NCBI GenBank assembly: GCA_031763025.1
Contig: JASSKH010000041.1
Coordinates: 2,232,001 to 2,296,000, forward strand
DNA length: 64,000 nucleotides
Source of the DNA: Macrocystis pyrifera
Lineage: Eukaryota; Sar; Phaeophyceae; Laminariales; Laminariaceae
Direction: 5' to 3'
Shown: positions 44,924 through 52,500 of the stretch, in pieces
Position numbering within the stretch: position 1 is the first letter of the stretch
Layout of the letters: each line of letters begins with the position of its first letter
Position numbers and translations under genes: made by a program
Notes under the pieces: generated by a model
Databases searched by the model: none
What the model was told of the DNA's origin: nothing
The model's input: only the letters and a program-made list of their open reading frames with translations

Positions 44924-45817
44924 CGATTATGGCGATGACGATAGATACCAACTATGATGACGACAACGGAAGGAGTATCGTTCAATCCATACAAAATTCA
45001 ACCCTCCCCCCCCCCCCCATACCCCCCCCCCCGCCTCCTTACATCCCCCAACGGCAACAGAGAGGGCCAGTACCTGGGACACGCAACCCTCCTAGTGCCC
45101 GACGGCTTGTCCTTCAAGGTCCTCGTCGAAGTCCGCGCAGTGATGCGCGTGGAGATGCTCATGCTCGAGAAGCCGGACTTCGACTGGCTGCTGACCTTCT
45201 ATCCTCCCCCAATGGAGCGCCTCAGAGACGAGCTGACCGACTGGGCTCAGGTCTTGCAGTGGATAAGCCTGCCCAAGGTCTATGCCAAGAGGATTCGCCG
45301 CATCGTTCAGCACGAGTTGTTAACCGGGGGGGGCGGGGGATCGGGGGGGAGAAGGGCTGCGACGGACCGTAGGCAGTCCAGCGTGGGGGTAGCAGCTGCT
45401 GGCGGTGGCCGTGGTGGTGGTGGTGGCGGCGGCGGTGGCGGCGGCGGCGGCGGCGGCAGCGGTAGTTGCTTTAGTAGTGTTAGCGGCGCGCCATCGCTCG
45501 CGAGCACGGTTGCGGCAGCAGCTACCGCGGCAAGAAAACAAACCTCTTCTCCAGCAGTAGCAGTAGCAACAGCAGCAGCAGCAGTCTCTCCTTCGGTGTC
45601 GGTGGCGGCGGCGAAGGTGAAGGGGGAACCACCATCAATTGTCGCTGTGGCACCTGGAGGGGAGGGGATTATTAGTGATAGCACCGGGGATGGGAGGGAG
45701 GGGGGGGAGGGGGAACGCCGCGGAAGTGAAACCTCGGCCGCGGGCGCCGCCACTTCTTCAACAGCACAAGACACCAGACTACGGGAGGACCGGTGCGAAG
45801 AATGGGCGGGATTGTAG
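27425..45817 (+). CDS. Channel B: voltage-gated CNBD potassium channel gene (EAG/CNG-like), multi-exon
   Basis: Second six-transmembrane potassium channel subunit. Exons read by eye: 27425-27580, 28931-29050, 29934-30033, 31104-31205, 31762-31936, 33545-33649, 33827-33951, 34716-34825, 36598-36732, 38375-38473, 41821-41964, 43248-43390 and 45061-45817 (TAG). Order: N-terminal region, pre-S1, S1, S2, S3-S4, S4-S5 linker with S5, turret, pore with TTVGYGD, S6, C-linker, CNBD, Gly/Ala-rich tail. Phases agree at all joins except one base short in the S1 exon and one extra in the S6 exon. It shares the S3 and pore sequence pattern with channel A but has different exon boundaries and a longer, cysteine-bearing turret, so duplication was not recent. 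The N-terminus is open: the first exon may lie upstream. Family assignment is secure; voltage and nucleotide sensitivity are inferred. Confidence 0.82.
27740..28345 (-). repeat. Poly-C-bounded ~530-bp repeat, full copy
   Basis: Inverse copy bounded by G-rich runs at 27652-27712 and 28361-28380. The segment GCGGTACCCTGGTTGTCTAG is partly duplicated at 28140-28345. Confidence 0.75.
28931..29050 (+). CDS. Channel B exon 2 (pre-S1)
   Basis: Encodes 40 residues, DTKNRFLMRAASVQQLALNE followed by LSAHMFWGRLHIIHPDSIAK, phase 0 at both ends. IIHPDS is the typical segment just before S1 in this family. Confidence 0.75.
29185..29575. repeat. ~65-bp tandem repeat interrupted by MITE-A
   Basis: About four units around TTTGCAATCCCCTT...GGGGACAAACACTTGGAATT. 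MITE-A copy 6 sits inside it. Confidence 0.65.
29309..29413. mobile_element. MITE-A copy 6
   Basis: TTACGGGGGG...CCCCCGTAA with TA duplicated on both sides. Confidence 0.87.
29650..29890. repeat. (TTCCG)n pentanucleotide repeat
   Basis: About 240 bp of CCGTT/CCATT/CGCTC pentamers in the intron before the S1 exon. Confidence 0.9.
29934..30033 (+). CDS. Channel B exon 3 (S1, frame break in poly-T)
   Basis: Starts AVWDVVMAFFIV after GTGCTGCAG, then a run of 14 T, then, one frame over, SVVEVTFRLGFDAPAEG. Together this is an S1 helix. The 100-nt length is one short of what the flanking phases require. The donor is GGCAG|GTGTGA. Confidence 0.75.
30134..30226. mobile_element. MITE-B, diverged copy
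   Basis: Palindrome-like with CCCTTTTAGTTCCGCAGTGTT and GTCGCCACAACGGGAGTACG arms around ACTCTAATTCCGAGCAATTT. Confidence 0.55.
30640..30800 (+). repeat. Poly-C-bounded repeat, truncated copy
   Basis: Contains CGCGCTTAGTACAAGCAATG and ends CATGCATGACATGAGTAC followed by poly-C. Confidence 0.65.
31104..31205 (+). CDS. Channel B exon 4 (S2)
   Basis: Encodes SWAVYDHSVDLLFFLDMILS and FDTAYWDDGNIITKR, the S2 helix with the LFFLDMxxxFDTAY signature. The acceptor is GGCGGCAG. Ungapped alignment with channel A and the phase of the next exon require the donor AAGAG|GCAAGA, a GC donor. Confidence 0.83.
31470..31665. repeat. (CCCT)n pyrimidine-rich repeat
   Basis: About 190 bp of CCTCCCTC variants in the intron before the S3-S4 exon. 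Confidence 0.9.
31762..31936 (+). CDS. Channel B exon 5 (S3 and S4)
   Basis: Encodes S3 (NYFRGWFMVDFMSTVPFDTI) and S4 (KLIRMIRLVRLFKIFRLLK, basic residue every third position). The acceptor is GAGAGCAG and the donor AAG|GTTTGT. Confidence 0.88.
32095..32385 (+). repeat. Poly-C-bounded repeat, 5'-truncated copy
   Basis: Matches the family from ACGAGGCGGTTACATGG through CTACGACCATGCATGATATC to poly-C. Confidence 0.7.
32941..33037. mobile_element. MITE-B copy
   Basis: Nearly perfect palindrome: TTAACCCCTTTGGTACCG at one end and its inverse at the other, with TTTGGGGACAAA arms inside. About 97 bp. Confidence 0.8.
33138..33243. mobile_element. MITE-B copy
   Basis: Second member 100 bp further on, with the same CAGTCTAATTCCAAGTACTT core and TTTGTCCCCGAAACGGGACT arm. 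Confidence 0.7.
33410..33535. repeat. (TTTG/TTCG)n repeat
   Basis: GTTTGTTTGTTCGTT units immediately upstream of the acceptor at 33544. Confidence 0.9.
33545..33649 (+). CDS. Channel B exon 6 (S4-S5 linker and S5)
   Basis: Encodes 35 residues, MSKFFERYEDAMPMNPAVMR then LTKLVVLMSFAAHLA (S5). The acceptor is TCTTTCAG and the donor GCG|GTAAGG, phase 0. Confidence 0.85.
33827..33951 (+). CDS. Channel B exon 7 (S5 end and turret)
   Basis: Encodes ACVWYAVGAQSISKGRNSWI then EDYCVNDGVFSTCLDERGLA. The end of S5 and an extracellular turret with two cysteines that could pair. The acceptor is CCGCCAG and the donor GAG|GTGAGG in phase 2. Confidence 0.83.
34325..34622. repeat. (ACT)n microsatellite
   Basis: About 300 bp of CTA/ACT/GCT repeats in the intron before the pore exon. 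Confidence 0.9.
34716..34825 (+). CDS. Channel B exon 8 (pore and filter)
   Basis: Encodes RYMASVYWAFTTMTTVGYGD followed by ITPGEKKKGFTIVLIIT, the pore helix, filter and start of S6. The acceptor is AACAACAG. The donor is uncertain: CACCC|GTGCCT gives the correct phase for the next exon but is weak. Confidence 0.85.
35184..35292. mobile_element. MITE-A copy 7 (diverged ends)
   Basis: Internal region matches the family; the outer five bases are lost on both sides. Confidence 0.7.
35409..35700. repeat. GATCATCTACAG minisatellite
   Basis: Units of 15 bp alternate GATCATCTACAGATA and GATCATCTACAGGCA. The open frame across it (QIDHLQADHL repeats) is a by-product of the 15-bp period. Confidence 0.9.
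36598..36732 (+). CDS. Channel B exon 9 (S6, frame break)
   Basis: Encodes NNVTEMMTALISEVAG, then one frame over TTLFAYVIGALVNIVLNLDP and ENRLRKQK, the S6 helix and start of the C-linker. The switch lies in a run of five G (36644-36648); four G would keep phase. The acceptor is TTGAGCAG and the donor AAG|GTATAA. Confidence 0.78.
37266..37359. mobile_element. MITE-B copy
   Basis: Contains CAGTCCCGTTTTGGTGACAA and CTCTAATTCCAAGTAGTTTA, ending TACTGCAGTCCTAAAAGGGT. Confidence 0.65.
37482..37527. repeat. (GTA)n microsatellite
   Basis: About 15 uninterrupted AGT/GTA units in an intron of channel B. Confidence 0.9.
37643..37772. mobile_element. MITE-A copy 8 with inserted CCTGGTA
   Basis: Longer than the family because of an inserted CCTGGTA at a TA (37709-37717), a palindromic TTAACAATA insertion near 37680 and a T expansion. 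Confidence 0.85.
38049..38153. mobile_element. MITE-A copy 9
   Basis: TTGCGGGGGACC...GGTCCCCCGTAA with flanking TA on both sides. Confidence 0.87.
38375..38473 (+). CDS. Channel B exon 10 (C-linker)
   Basis: Encodes 33 residues, VEYLSEYMRDFNMTQEQKTE then IKRHFNFKLSFNS, a C-linker helix pair. The acceptor is TTTGCTGTAG and the donor TCG|GTGAGT, phase 0. Confidence 0.85.
38705..38810. mobile_element. MITE-A copy 10
   Basis: TACGGGGGTCCATAGTTAAC at the left, inverse at the right. Confidence 0.83.
38866..38976. mobile_element. MITE-A copy 11
   Basis: Lies only 55 bp after copy 10 in the same orientation; terminal bases diverged. Confidence 0.8.
39371..39479. mobile_element. MITE-A copy 12
   Basis: Flanked by TA at 39369-39370 and 39480-39481. 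Confidence 0.83.
39853..39949. mobile_element. MITE-A copy 13
   Basis: TTACGGGGGCCCATAGTAAA at the left; a short internal deletion makes it about 97 bp. Confidence 0.83.
40437..40549. mobile_element. MITE-A copy 14 with inserted CCTGGTA
   Basis: Reads GGACCATA-CCTGGTA-GTAAATAGG where other copies read GGACCATAGTAAATAGG. Flanked by TA. Confidence 0.87.
41085..41735 (+). repeat. Poly-C-bounded repeat, tandem truncated copies
   Basis: Three nested copies end CATGCATG(A/T)...GAGTAC followed by poly-C at about 41140, 41370 and 41730. The last is the most complete. Confidence 0.72.
41821..41964 (+). CDS. Channel B exon 11 (C-linker end)
   Basis: Encodes 48 residues, VFPEMEILSSLPPYLRIPAV through CQIEVFYPGFLGLM, the helices before the CNBD. 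The acceptor is TATTGACAG and the donor ATG|GTGAGA, phase 0. Confidence 0.85.
42822..42926. mobile_element. MITE-A copy 15
   Basis: TTACGGGGGTCCATAGTTAA...GTCCCCCGTAA with TA on both sides. Confidence 0.88.
43248..43390 (+). CDS. Channel B exon 12 (CNBD first part)
   Basis: Encodes LPRLKPGEYAKGDVIVSPRL and GAREMGFVLHGICEGTS, the opening beta-roll of the CNBD. The acceptor is ACGGCAG and the donor TACAG|GTGTGT in phase 2. Confidence 0.83.
43480..44350. repeat. GTCAAGGA/TTGACGG motif array
   Basis: About 870 bp of intron with dozens of GTCAAGGA and TTGACGG motifs in both orientations at irregular spacing, often next to short GACGTC-like palindromes. Not a simple tandem repeat. Confidence 0.7.
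44455..44745. repeat. (GGTTT)n pentanucleotide repeat
   Basis: TTTGG units with variants. Confidence 0.9.
44760..44950. repeat. (GAT)n microsatellite
   Basis: Mostly ATG/GAT units, just upstream of the last exon of channel B. Confidence 0.92.
45061..45817 (+). CDS. Channel B exon 13 (CNBD end, tail, stop)
   Basis: Encodes the second half of the CNBD (EGQYLGHATLLVPDG, then VEVRAVMRVEMLMLEKPDFD WLL), a helical stretch (ERLRDELTDWAQVLQW), then a Gly/Ala/Ser-rich tail, ending at TAG 45815-45817. The acceptor is GGCAACAG at 45060. The canonical GExxLL is GHATLL here. Confidence 0.82.
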
Positions 45818-46605
45818 AGCGTGGGAGGAGTTCGACAGAGGAAGAGGCGGGATGCGAGGGGGGGAGGGGGGTCCTGGAGGAGGTGGGGCGAAGCAGTGAC
45901 AGGGATCGTGCTTTTTAGCCGTCGTCAGGGAACACCACAAAAGCGGGGGTTGCTGCGGTGGCGGTGATGGTATGCTTGATGCGCCGTGTGGGTACGAGAG
46001 CCGTGAAATTGTTCGGGCTGCAAACTCCGTCGTTTTTGAGCGCGGACCATTTTGCTGTTCGCGGTCATGGTGTCAATGAAGGAGCTTCGTATGTGCTTGA
46101 GATACTGCTATCTATCTGCTGTTGATAAGGAAACGTAAATGTTACCCTGAATTGTTGATGATGACCCCATGGGGATTTGATTGACTAATTTGATTGATTG
46201 ATCGATGATTGATCGATTGGTTGTTTGGTTGCTTGCCCGGCTGGTTAATTGATTGATTGATTTGTTCTTCTGGTTGATTGATCGTCCACTACCTTTTTTC
46301 TCTGCTCGATCGAGGTATTTACTCGAGAATGAAATGCGATGTCAGCTACACCAACACGGTCGTGCAGACTACATACCATAAAAACGCGAATATATATGCT
46401 GCTGCTGGCCGTAGCAAGCGTTACACGCACGGTATGTCCAAACGCAAGTGCCGGCTCAAACTCCACCAAACAAGTGCACATCGGGTTCCATGTACGCACT
46501 GAGTATTGACGTGAGTAGTTACCTCCGTTGCAATGGTTAATGGTTGTACAATCGAAGGTTGAGGAGCTCCGTCAGTAAGAAGAACGTTTTTTTTTTTTTA
46601 CTTAA
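45818..46605. other. Downstream of channel B, no gene seen
   Basis: Holds G-rich sequence and degenerate GATT/GATC repeats (46190-46290). No frame resembles a known protein. Confidence 0.5.
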
Positions 46606-46621
46606 AAGTGCACGTAAAAGT

Positions 46622-46745
46622 GCAACTCAAAATACCTGCCGCCCGTACTCGTGCCTCAATACCTGCCGTAGCCCAACACTCGTGCCTCAATACCTGCCGT
46701 AGCTCACACTCTCGTGCCTCAACGCCTGCCGTAGCCTCTTTCTTA
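46622..46745. repeat. ~37-bp tandem repeat
   Basis: Three to four units of AATACCTGCCGTAGC...ACTCGTGCCTC. Confidence 0.75.
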
Positions 46746-46946
46746 ATGTCACCACCCACAAAACTACGCAGTCGTAGTGGCACACCCCTGGTATTTAAGA
46801 CCATCCGGTTTAGTAAGGCCGCGGTCGACACAAGACCAGGTAAAATCGGCTTACTTTCACGAGTAAAATGGCGATTCCATCGATCCGCATTGTTACGGCA
46901 GAAGGTAGCCGGGGCCGTCTCTCTCTCTCTCTCTCTCTCTCCGCAG

Positions 46947-47169
46947 CCCGTATGACGGGGGCGAACCTGCAAAGCTATCTGCGGATGGCAGAGCTGCCGA
47001 ACCACTTCACGATGCACCCCCTCTCGAGTGGGAGGCTCGCTCAGCAAATCCCTTGCCGGGACGGCCGTGGACGAGATCATGAAAATTGGTGGCTGGAAGA
47101 CAAGAGTCCGTTGCGAAGTACTACATCGGGGTTACTACCCCCACAATAAATAGTGGACAAGAGAAGTGA
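46947..47169 (+). pseudogene. Tyrosine recombinase C-terminal fragment
   Basis: Three pieces in shifting frames read HFTMH, then RVGGSLSKSLAGTAVDEIMK followed by IGGWKT, then SVAKYYIGVT before a TGA at 47167-47169. This matches the C-terminal catalytic part of tyrosine recombinases (HxxR box, helix with IMxxGGW, terminal Tyr in SVAKYY), as found in DIRS/Ngaro retroelements and Cryptons. One extra base lies between the His and Arg segments and another break near 47100. An acceptor-like CTCTCTCCGCAG precedes it. The rest of the protein is not found, so this is a decayed remnant. Which element type it came from cannot be decided. Confidence 0.6.
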
Positions 47170-47335
47170 AGGGTAGTAAGAAGAAACGTGACCAGAGTTA
47201 CGCGGACGCTAGCGAGCTACCACTGGCCGTCGTCAGAGTTCGAAAAGGATTTAGCGGCGCGTGCAGGAGGAAAGGACTGCGGTAATGTTATAAAGAAGTT
47301 TGGGTGAGACAACTCTGCAACCACTATGTCCCGCA

Positions 47336-47425
47336 ATATAAGGACCCCAATATGTCCGGAAATATAAGAACATCTTGGGTATTACTACGGATGCCCGAAT
47401 TGTGCTTATATTTCCGGACATAGTG
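47336..47425. repeat. Inverted repeat ATGTCCGGAAATATAAG
   Basis: Arms at about 47350-47367 and 47403-47421 (CTTATATTTCCGGACATA) around a 35-bp loop; possibly the end of a small transposon. Confidence 0.65.
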
Positions 47426-47899
47426 GTGCATTCTTGACCCCAAATGGACTCTGGAACTCTGGGGGATGCTTTGTATTATTAAATTCGTGGTAGCGAACGG
47501 ACGTTCATTCGTCGGGCGCAGTCCATGTATTATACACGTATTGTACGAGCACGAACAAGCACGGCGTACCGGAACTGCGGTTGCCGTAGCAATAGTCGTA
47601 GTAGCTCCCAGTGTCAAAATCTCTTCTCATCTTGTATTATAGTACAACATATATTAGTTCTCTTCTCATAAGCATAACTTAACTACAGTAGTTGTCTTGA
47701 AGCATCCGGTCGTTTTTTTTCATGCGGGGGAAAAAGACCCAACGCACACGACCACGGTGTACCTGTCTGCACACACAACAAGGCCAACCAAAAACTAACA
47801 AAGCAAAACGTTTTATCCAACACCCTGCAAGAAAAGACCACAACTACACTCGCATCATACGTACGTACAGCAGTTACATTAAAAAAAAATCTCGATCAT

Positions 47900-48420
47900 T
47901 CTCATCCCCCTCTCCCCCTCCCACAAAACACGCCGCCATCGAATAAACCCACACCCACGCCGACAGTAGACGGGGTGGGGTGGATAGCGACATTATGGTT
48001 GTCAAGTAGCACAGAAAAAACAGATACATACTATTTTCAATAGAAAACACATACCTGGTACATAAAACACCGACCATTCCCACCCCTCCACCAAACATGC
48101 CGTGATCGAACACCAATATGGCTCACTCACGCCGACTGCAGGGGGGGGGGATAGACAGAAATACGCTGGTAAAGGAGTACAGATGCATGTAAATTTCTCA
48201 ATAGAAAACACATATAATACCTGGTACACAAAACACCGACAATTCCCACCCCCCTCCCCAACCCCCACCCCTCATCAAACATACCGCCATCGAAAACACC
48301 AAACATGGCTCACTCACGCCGACAGCAGGGAGGGAGGGGGGGGGGGGGGGGGGAGACAGAAATACGCCGGTAAAGTAATACAATATACTGGCAACGAGAT
48401 TTTCAATTATAGGAAACAGC
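47900..48420. repeat. ~165-bp tandem repeat, three units
   Basis: Each unit contains CCCACCCC..ACCAAACAT.CCG.CATCGAA, CTCACGCCGACAG, a G run, AGACAGAAATACGC and CAATAGAAAACACATA. Two of the units carry TACCTGGTAC. Confidence 0.7.
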
Positions 48421-49560
48421 AACAAACCCGCAAAAATCGTTTGTGTGTGACATGCACTTCCAAGTATATCAGTAATAAAACGTAACCTGACACCAGGTAC
48501 TACTCGTACTGCACCAGATGCCAGCAAAACCACTGCCAGGGGGATAAAAAAAGGTGTTTCCCCTCTGAACTAAAAAAACACAGTTTAGAAAAATGAAAAA
48601 AAAAAAAAAATCTAGCACCAGAGTCTTAACTCCTCGACCTGTGGAAATCTTCTACCGGTATCAACAGACGATTTCCCTACGAGATATGACACGCGGGAAA
48701 ACACCTATTAATACTATCCTACACACTCCACGAGGAGGCACCGTTCACGTAGATTATTATCTCCGGTAAAGATTTACAATTTTTTCGCATGCCTGTGTCT
48801 CCAGCTTATTGACCACAGCTTCGCGTTCTATTTGTCGCTGCGCTTCTTCGATGACTACTAAAAATGCACCCGGTAAGATAGAGCCTACACTATCTGTTCC
48901 ACGGGTGTAACATTTTGCCTTGTTTCTATTCGAGTAGACCTAAAAAAATCATAAAAGAGTTCTGGAAAAAAGCGGAGAGAAAAAACAAAAACAAAAAAAA
49001 ACGTACCATGTATAATACCACCATACAGCGCAATCACGCCAACAAAGACGCGCGCCGTTATGTCAAGAGGTATGATACGAACAAAACAAAAAGACGATGA
49101 CGGCACAAACTCGGCAAGCTGACTCATGCAATACAGGACGCCCTGTTAACGCTTCTGCCGGCGTAATTATCCAATACCTACGCCTACCGCGGCACGGTTT
49201 GACATGCTGTAGGCTTGGGGGGAAGGGGGGGGGGGGGGGGGGGGGTATGTAGCCTCAAAAAGCTCAGCATGCTCCTTCCTGTTTCCTTTCTCCCAGAGGT
49301 ATTGGTATTCAAGCCGCTACAGGCTTGGGTAATACCCGGTACGAGCGCGACTACGCGTACTCGCGGCGGAGCTGCTACAAAAGGAGAGGGCCAGGGCCCG
49401 AAAAAAAAAACAAAAACAAAAACAAAAACATACCCTGGTAGGATCTATCCGCTTGCCTCTGCCTGCCTCTGCCTGTCTGCCTCAAAAGACAGATTTTTGT
49501 TAATCAAAATAGCACCGAAACCAAAACGAGCTACAGGGGTGGGGGGGGGGGGGGGGGGGG
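48421..49560. other. No gene recognised
   Basis: A 23-bp to 20-bp G tract lies near 49225-49243. A short frame ending LIDHSFAFYLSLRFFDDY (48803-48861) follows an acceptor-like CAG but has no partner exon. Confidence 0.4.
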
Positions 49561-52500
49561 GGGGAGAATAACGGTACCTGGTAAAGAGAGCGTCTCATTT
49601 TCACGCTTCCACCATGAGAAAACCCACAAACACCGGCAGCTTGCCATCCTGAACGTTGCCTGATTTCCCTGATTCCACAGCGATACCACGTCGTCGAAAA
49701 GACACACCCGCAGCGTTATTCCTTTCGTCTGCTTCCAGCTTCCGCGACGATGCGTTGTCGTCCAAAAGAACTGGAGAGCAGCAAGGAAATGATTCCACAA
49801 CGATACCACGTCGTCAAAAAGACACAACCGCAGCGTTTTTCCTTTCGTCTGCTTCCAGCTTCCGCGACGATGCGTTGTCGTCCAGAAGAACTGGAGAGCA
49901 GCGAGGAAAGGGGCACCATGCGAATCCACCGCCGCTGCCGCCACCGCCCACCTCCGCCGTCGCGGACGTTTCAACAACGACACCACGTCGCCGAAAAGAC
50001 ACACCCGCAGCGTTATTCCCTTCGCCTGCTTCCAGCTTCCGCGACGATGCGTTGTCGTCCAAAGAAACTGGAGAGCAGCAAGGACAAGGGCACCATGTGA
50101 ATCCACCGCCGCTACCGCCACTGCCCACCTCCGCCGTCGCGGACAAAAAACATACCCTGGTAGGATCTATCCGCTTGCCTCTGCCTGCCTCTGCCTGTCT
50201 GCCTCAAAAGACAGATTTTTTTTACTCAAAATAGCACCGAAACCAAAACGAGCTACAGGGGGGGGGGAAGAACATCGGTACCAGGTAAAGAGGGCGTCTC
50301 ATTTTCACGCTTCCACCATGAGAAAACCCACAAACACCGGCAGCTTGCCATCCTGAACTTTGCCGGATTTCCCTGATTCCACAACGATACCACGTCGCCG
50401 AAAAGACACACCCGCAGCGTTCCTTTCGTCTGCTTCCAGCTTCCGCGACGATGCGTTGTCGTCCAAAAGAACTGGAGAGCAGCGAGGAAAGGGGCACCAT
50501 GCGAATCCACCGCCGCTGCCGCCACCGCCCACCTCCGCCGTCGCGGACGTTTCGACAACGATACCACGTCGCCGAAAAGACACACCCGCAGCGTTATTCC
50601 TTTCGTCTGTTTCCAGCTTCCGCGGCGATGCGTTGTCGTCCAAAGAAACTGGAGAGCAGCAAGGAAAGGGGCATCATGCGAATCCACCGCCGCTACCGCC
50701 ACCGCCCACCTCCGCCGTCGCGGACAAAAACATACCCTGGTAGGATCTATCCGCTTGCCTCTGCCTGCCTCTGCCTGTCTGCCTCAAAAGACAGATTGTT
50801 TTTAATCAAAACAGCACCGAAACCAAAAAGAGCTACAGGGGGGGGGGGGGAAGAATATCGGTACCTGGTAAAGAGGGCGTCTCATTTTCACGCTTCCACC
50901 ATGAGAAAACCCACACACACCGGCAGCTTTCAATCCTGAACTTTGCCTGATTTCCCTGATTCCACAACGATACCACGTCGTCGAAAAGACACACCCGCAG
51001 TGTTATTCCTTTCGTCTGCTTCCAGCTTCCGCGACGATGCGTTGTCGTCCAAAAGAACTGGAGAGCAGCAAGGAAAGGGGCACCATGTGAATCCACCGCC
51101 GCTACCGCCACCGCCCACCTCCGCCGGCGCGGACGTAACGATGACGTCTCACGGGCGGCATTACCTTCGGTCGTCGCCGTTACCACAATCGCCACCTCCG
51201 CCGTCGCGGACAAAAACATACCCTGGTAGGATCTATCCGCTTGCCTCTGCCTGCCTCTGCCTGCCTGCCTCAAAAGACAGATTATTTTTAATCAAAACAG
51301 CACCGAAACCAAAAACAGCTACAGGGGGGGGGGGGGAAGAATATCGGTACCTGGTAAAGAGGGCGTCTCATTTTCACGCTTCCACCATGAGAAAACCCAC
51401 AAACACCGGCAGCTTGCCATCCTGAACGTTGCCTGATTTCCCTGATTCCACAACGATACCACGTCGTCGAAAAGACACACCCGCAGCGTTATTCCTTTCG
51501 TCTGCTTCCAGCTTCCGCGACGATGCGTTGTCGTCCAAAAGAACTGGAGAGCAGCAAGGAAATGATTCCACAACGATACCACGTCGTCAAAAAGACACAA
51601 CCGCAGCGTTTTTCCTTTCGTCTGCTTCCAGCTTCCGCGACGATGCGTTGTCGTCCAGAAGAACTGGAGAGCAGCGAGGAAAGGGGCACCATGCGAATCC
51701 ACCGCCGCTGCCGCCACCGCCCACCTCCGCCGTCGCGGACGTTTCAACAACGACACCACGTCGCCGAAAAGACACACCCGCAGCGTTATTCCCTTCGCCT
51801 GCTTCCAGCTTCCGCGACGATGCGTTGTCGTCCAAAGAAACTGGAGAGCAGCAAGGACAAGGGCACCATGTGAATCCACCGCCGCTACCGCCACTGCCCA
51901 CCTCCGCCGTCGCGGACAAAAACATACCCTGGTAGGATCTATCCGCTTGCCTCTGCCTGCCTCTGCCTGTCTGCCTCAAAAGACAGATTTTTTTTACTCA
52001 AAATAGCACCGAAACCAAAAAGAGCTACAGGGGGGGGGGAAGAATATCGGTACCTGGTAAAGAGGGCGTCTCATTTTCACGCTTCCACCATGAGAAAACC
52101 CACAAACACCGGCAGCTTGCCATCCTGAACTTTGCCAGATTTCCCTGATTCCACAACGATACCACGTCGCCGAAAAGACACACCCGCAGCATTATTCCTT
52201 TCGTCTGCTTCCAGCTTCCGCGACGATGCGTTGTCGTCCAAAAGAACTGGAGAGCAGCGAGGAAAGGGGCACCATGCGAATCCACCGCCGCTGCCGCCAC
52301 CGCCCACCTCCGCCGTCGCGGACGTTTCGACAACGATACCACGTCGCCGAAAAGATACACCCGCAGCGTTATTCCTTTCGTCTGTTTCCAGCTTCCGCGA
52401 CGATGCGTTGTCGTCCAAAGAAACTGGAGAGCAGCAAGGAAAGGGGCATCATGCGAATCCACCGCCGCTACCGCCACCGCCCACCTCCGCCGTCGCGGAC

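Noticed and set aside
44311-45372. His-, Ile- and Met/Asp-rich frames
   Set aside because: They come from the GAT and GGTTT repeats before the last channel B exon.
48786-48861. Possible terminal exon LIDHSFAFYLSLRFFDDY
   Set aside because: There is an acceptor-like CAG and a stop but no upstream exon or family match.
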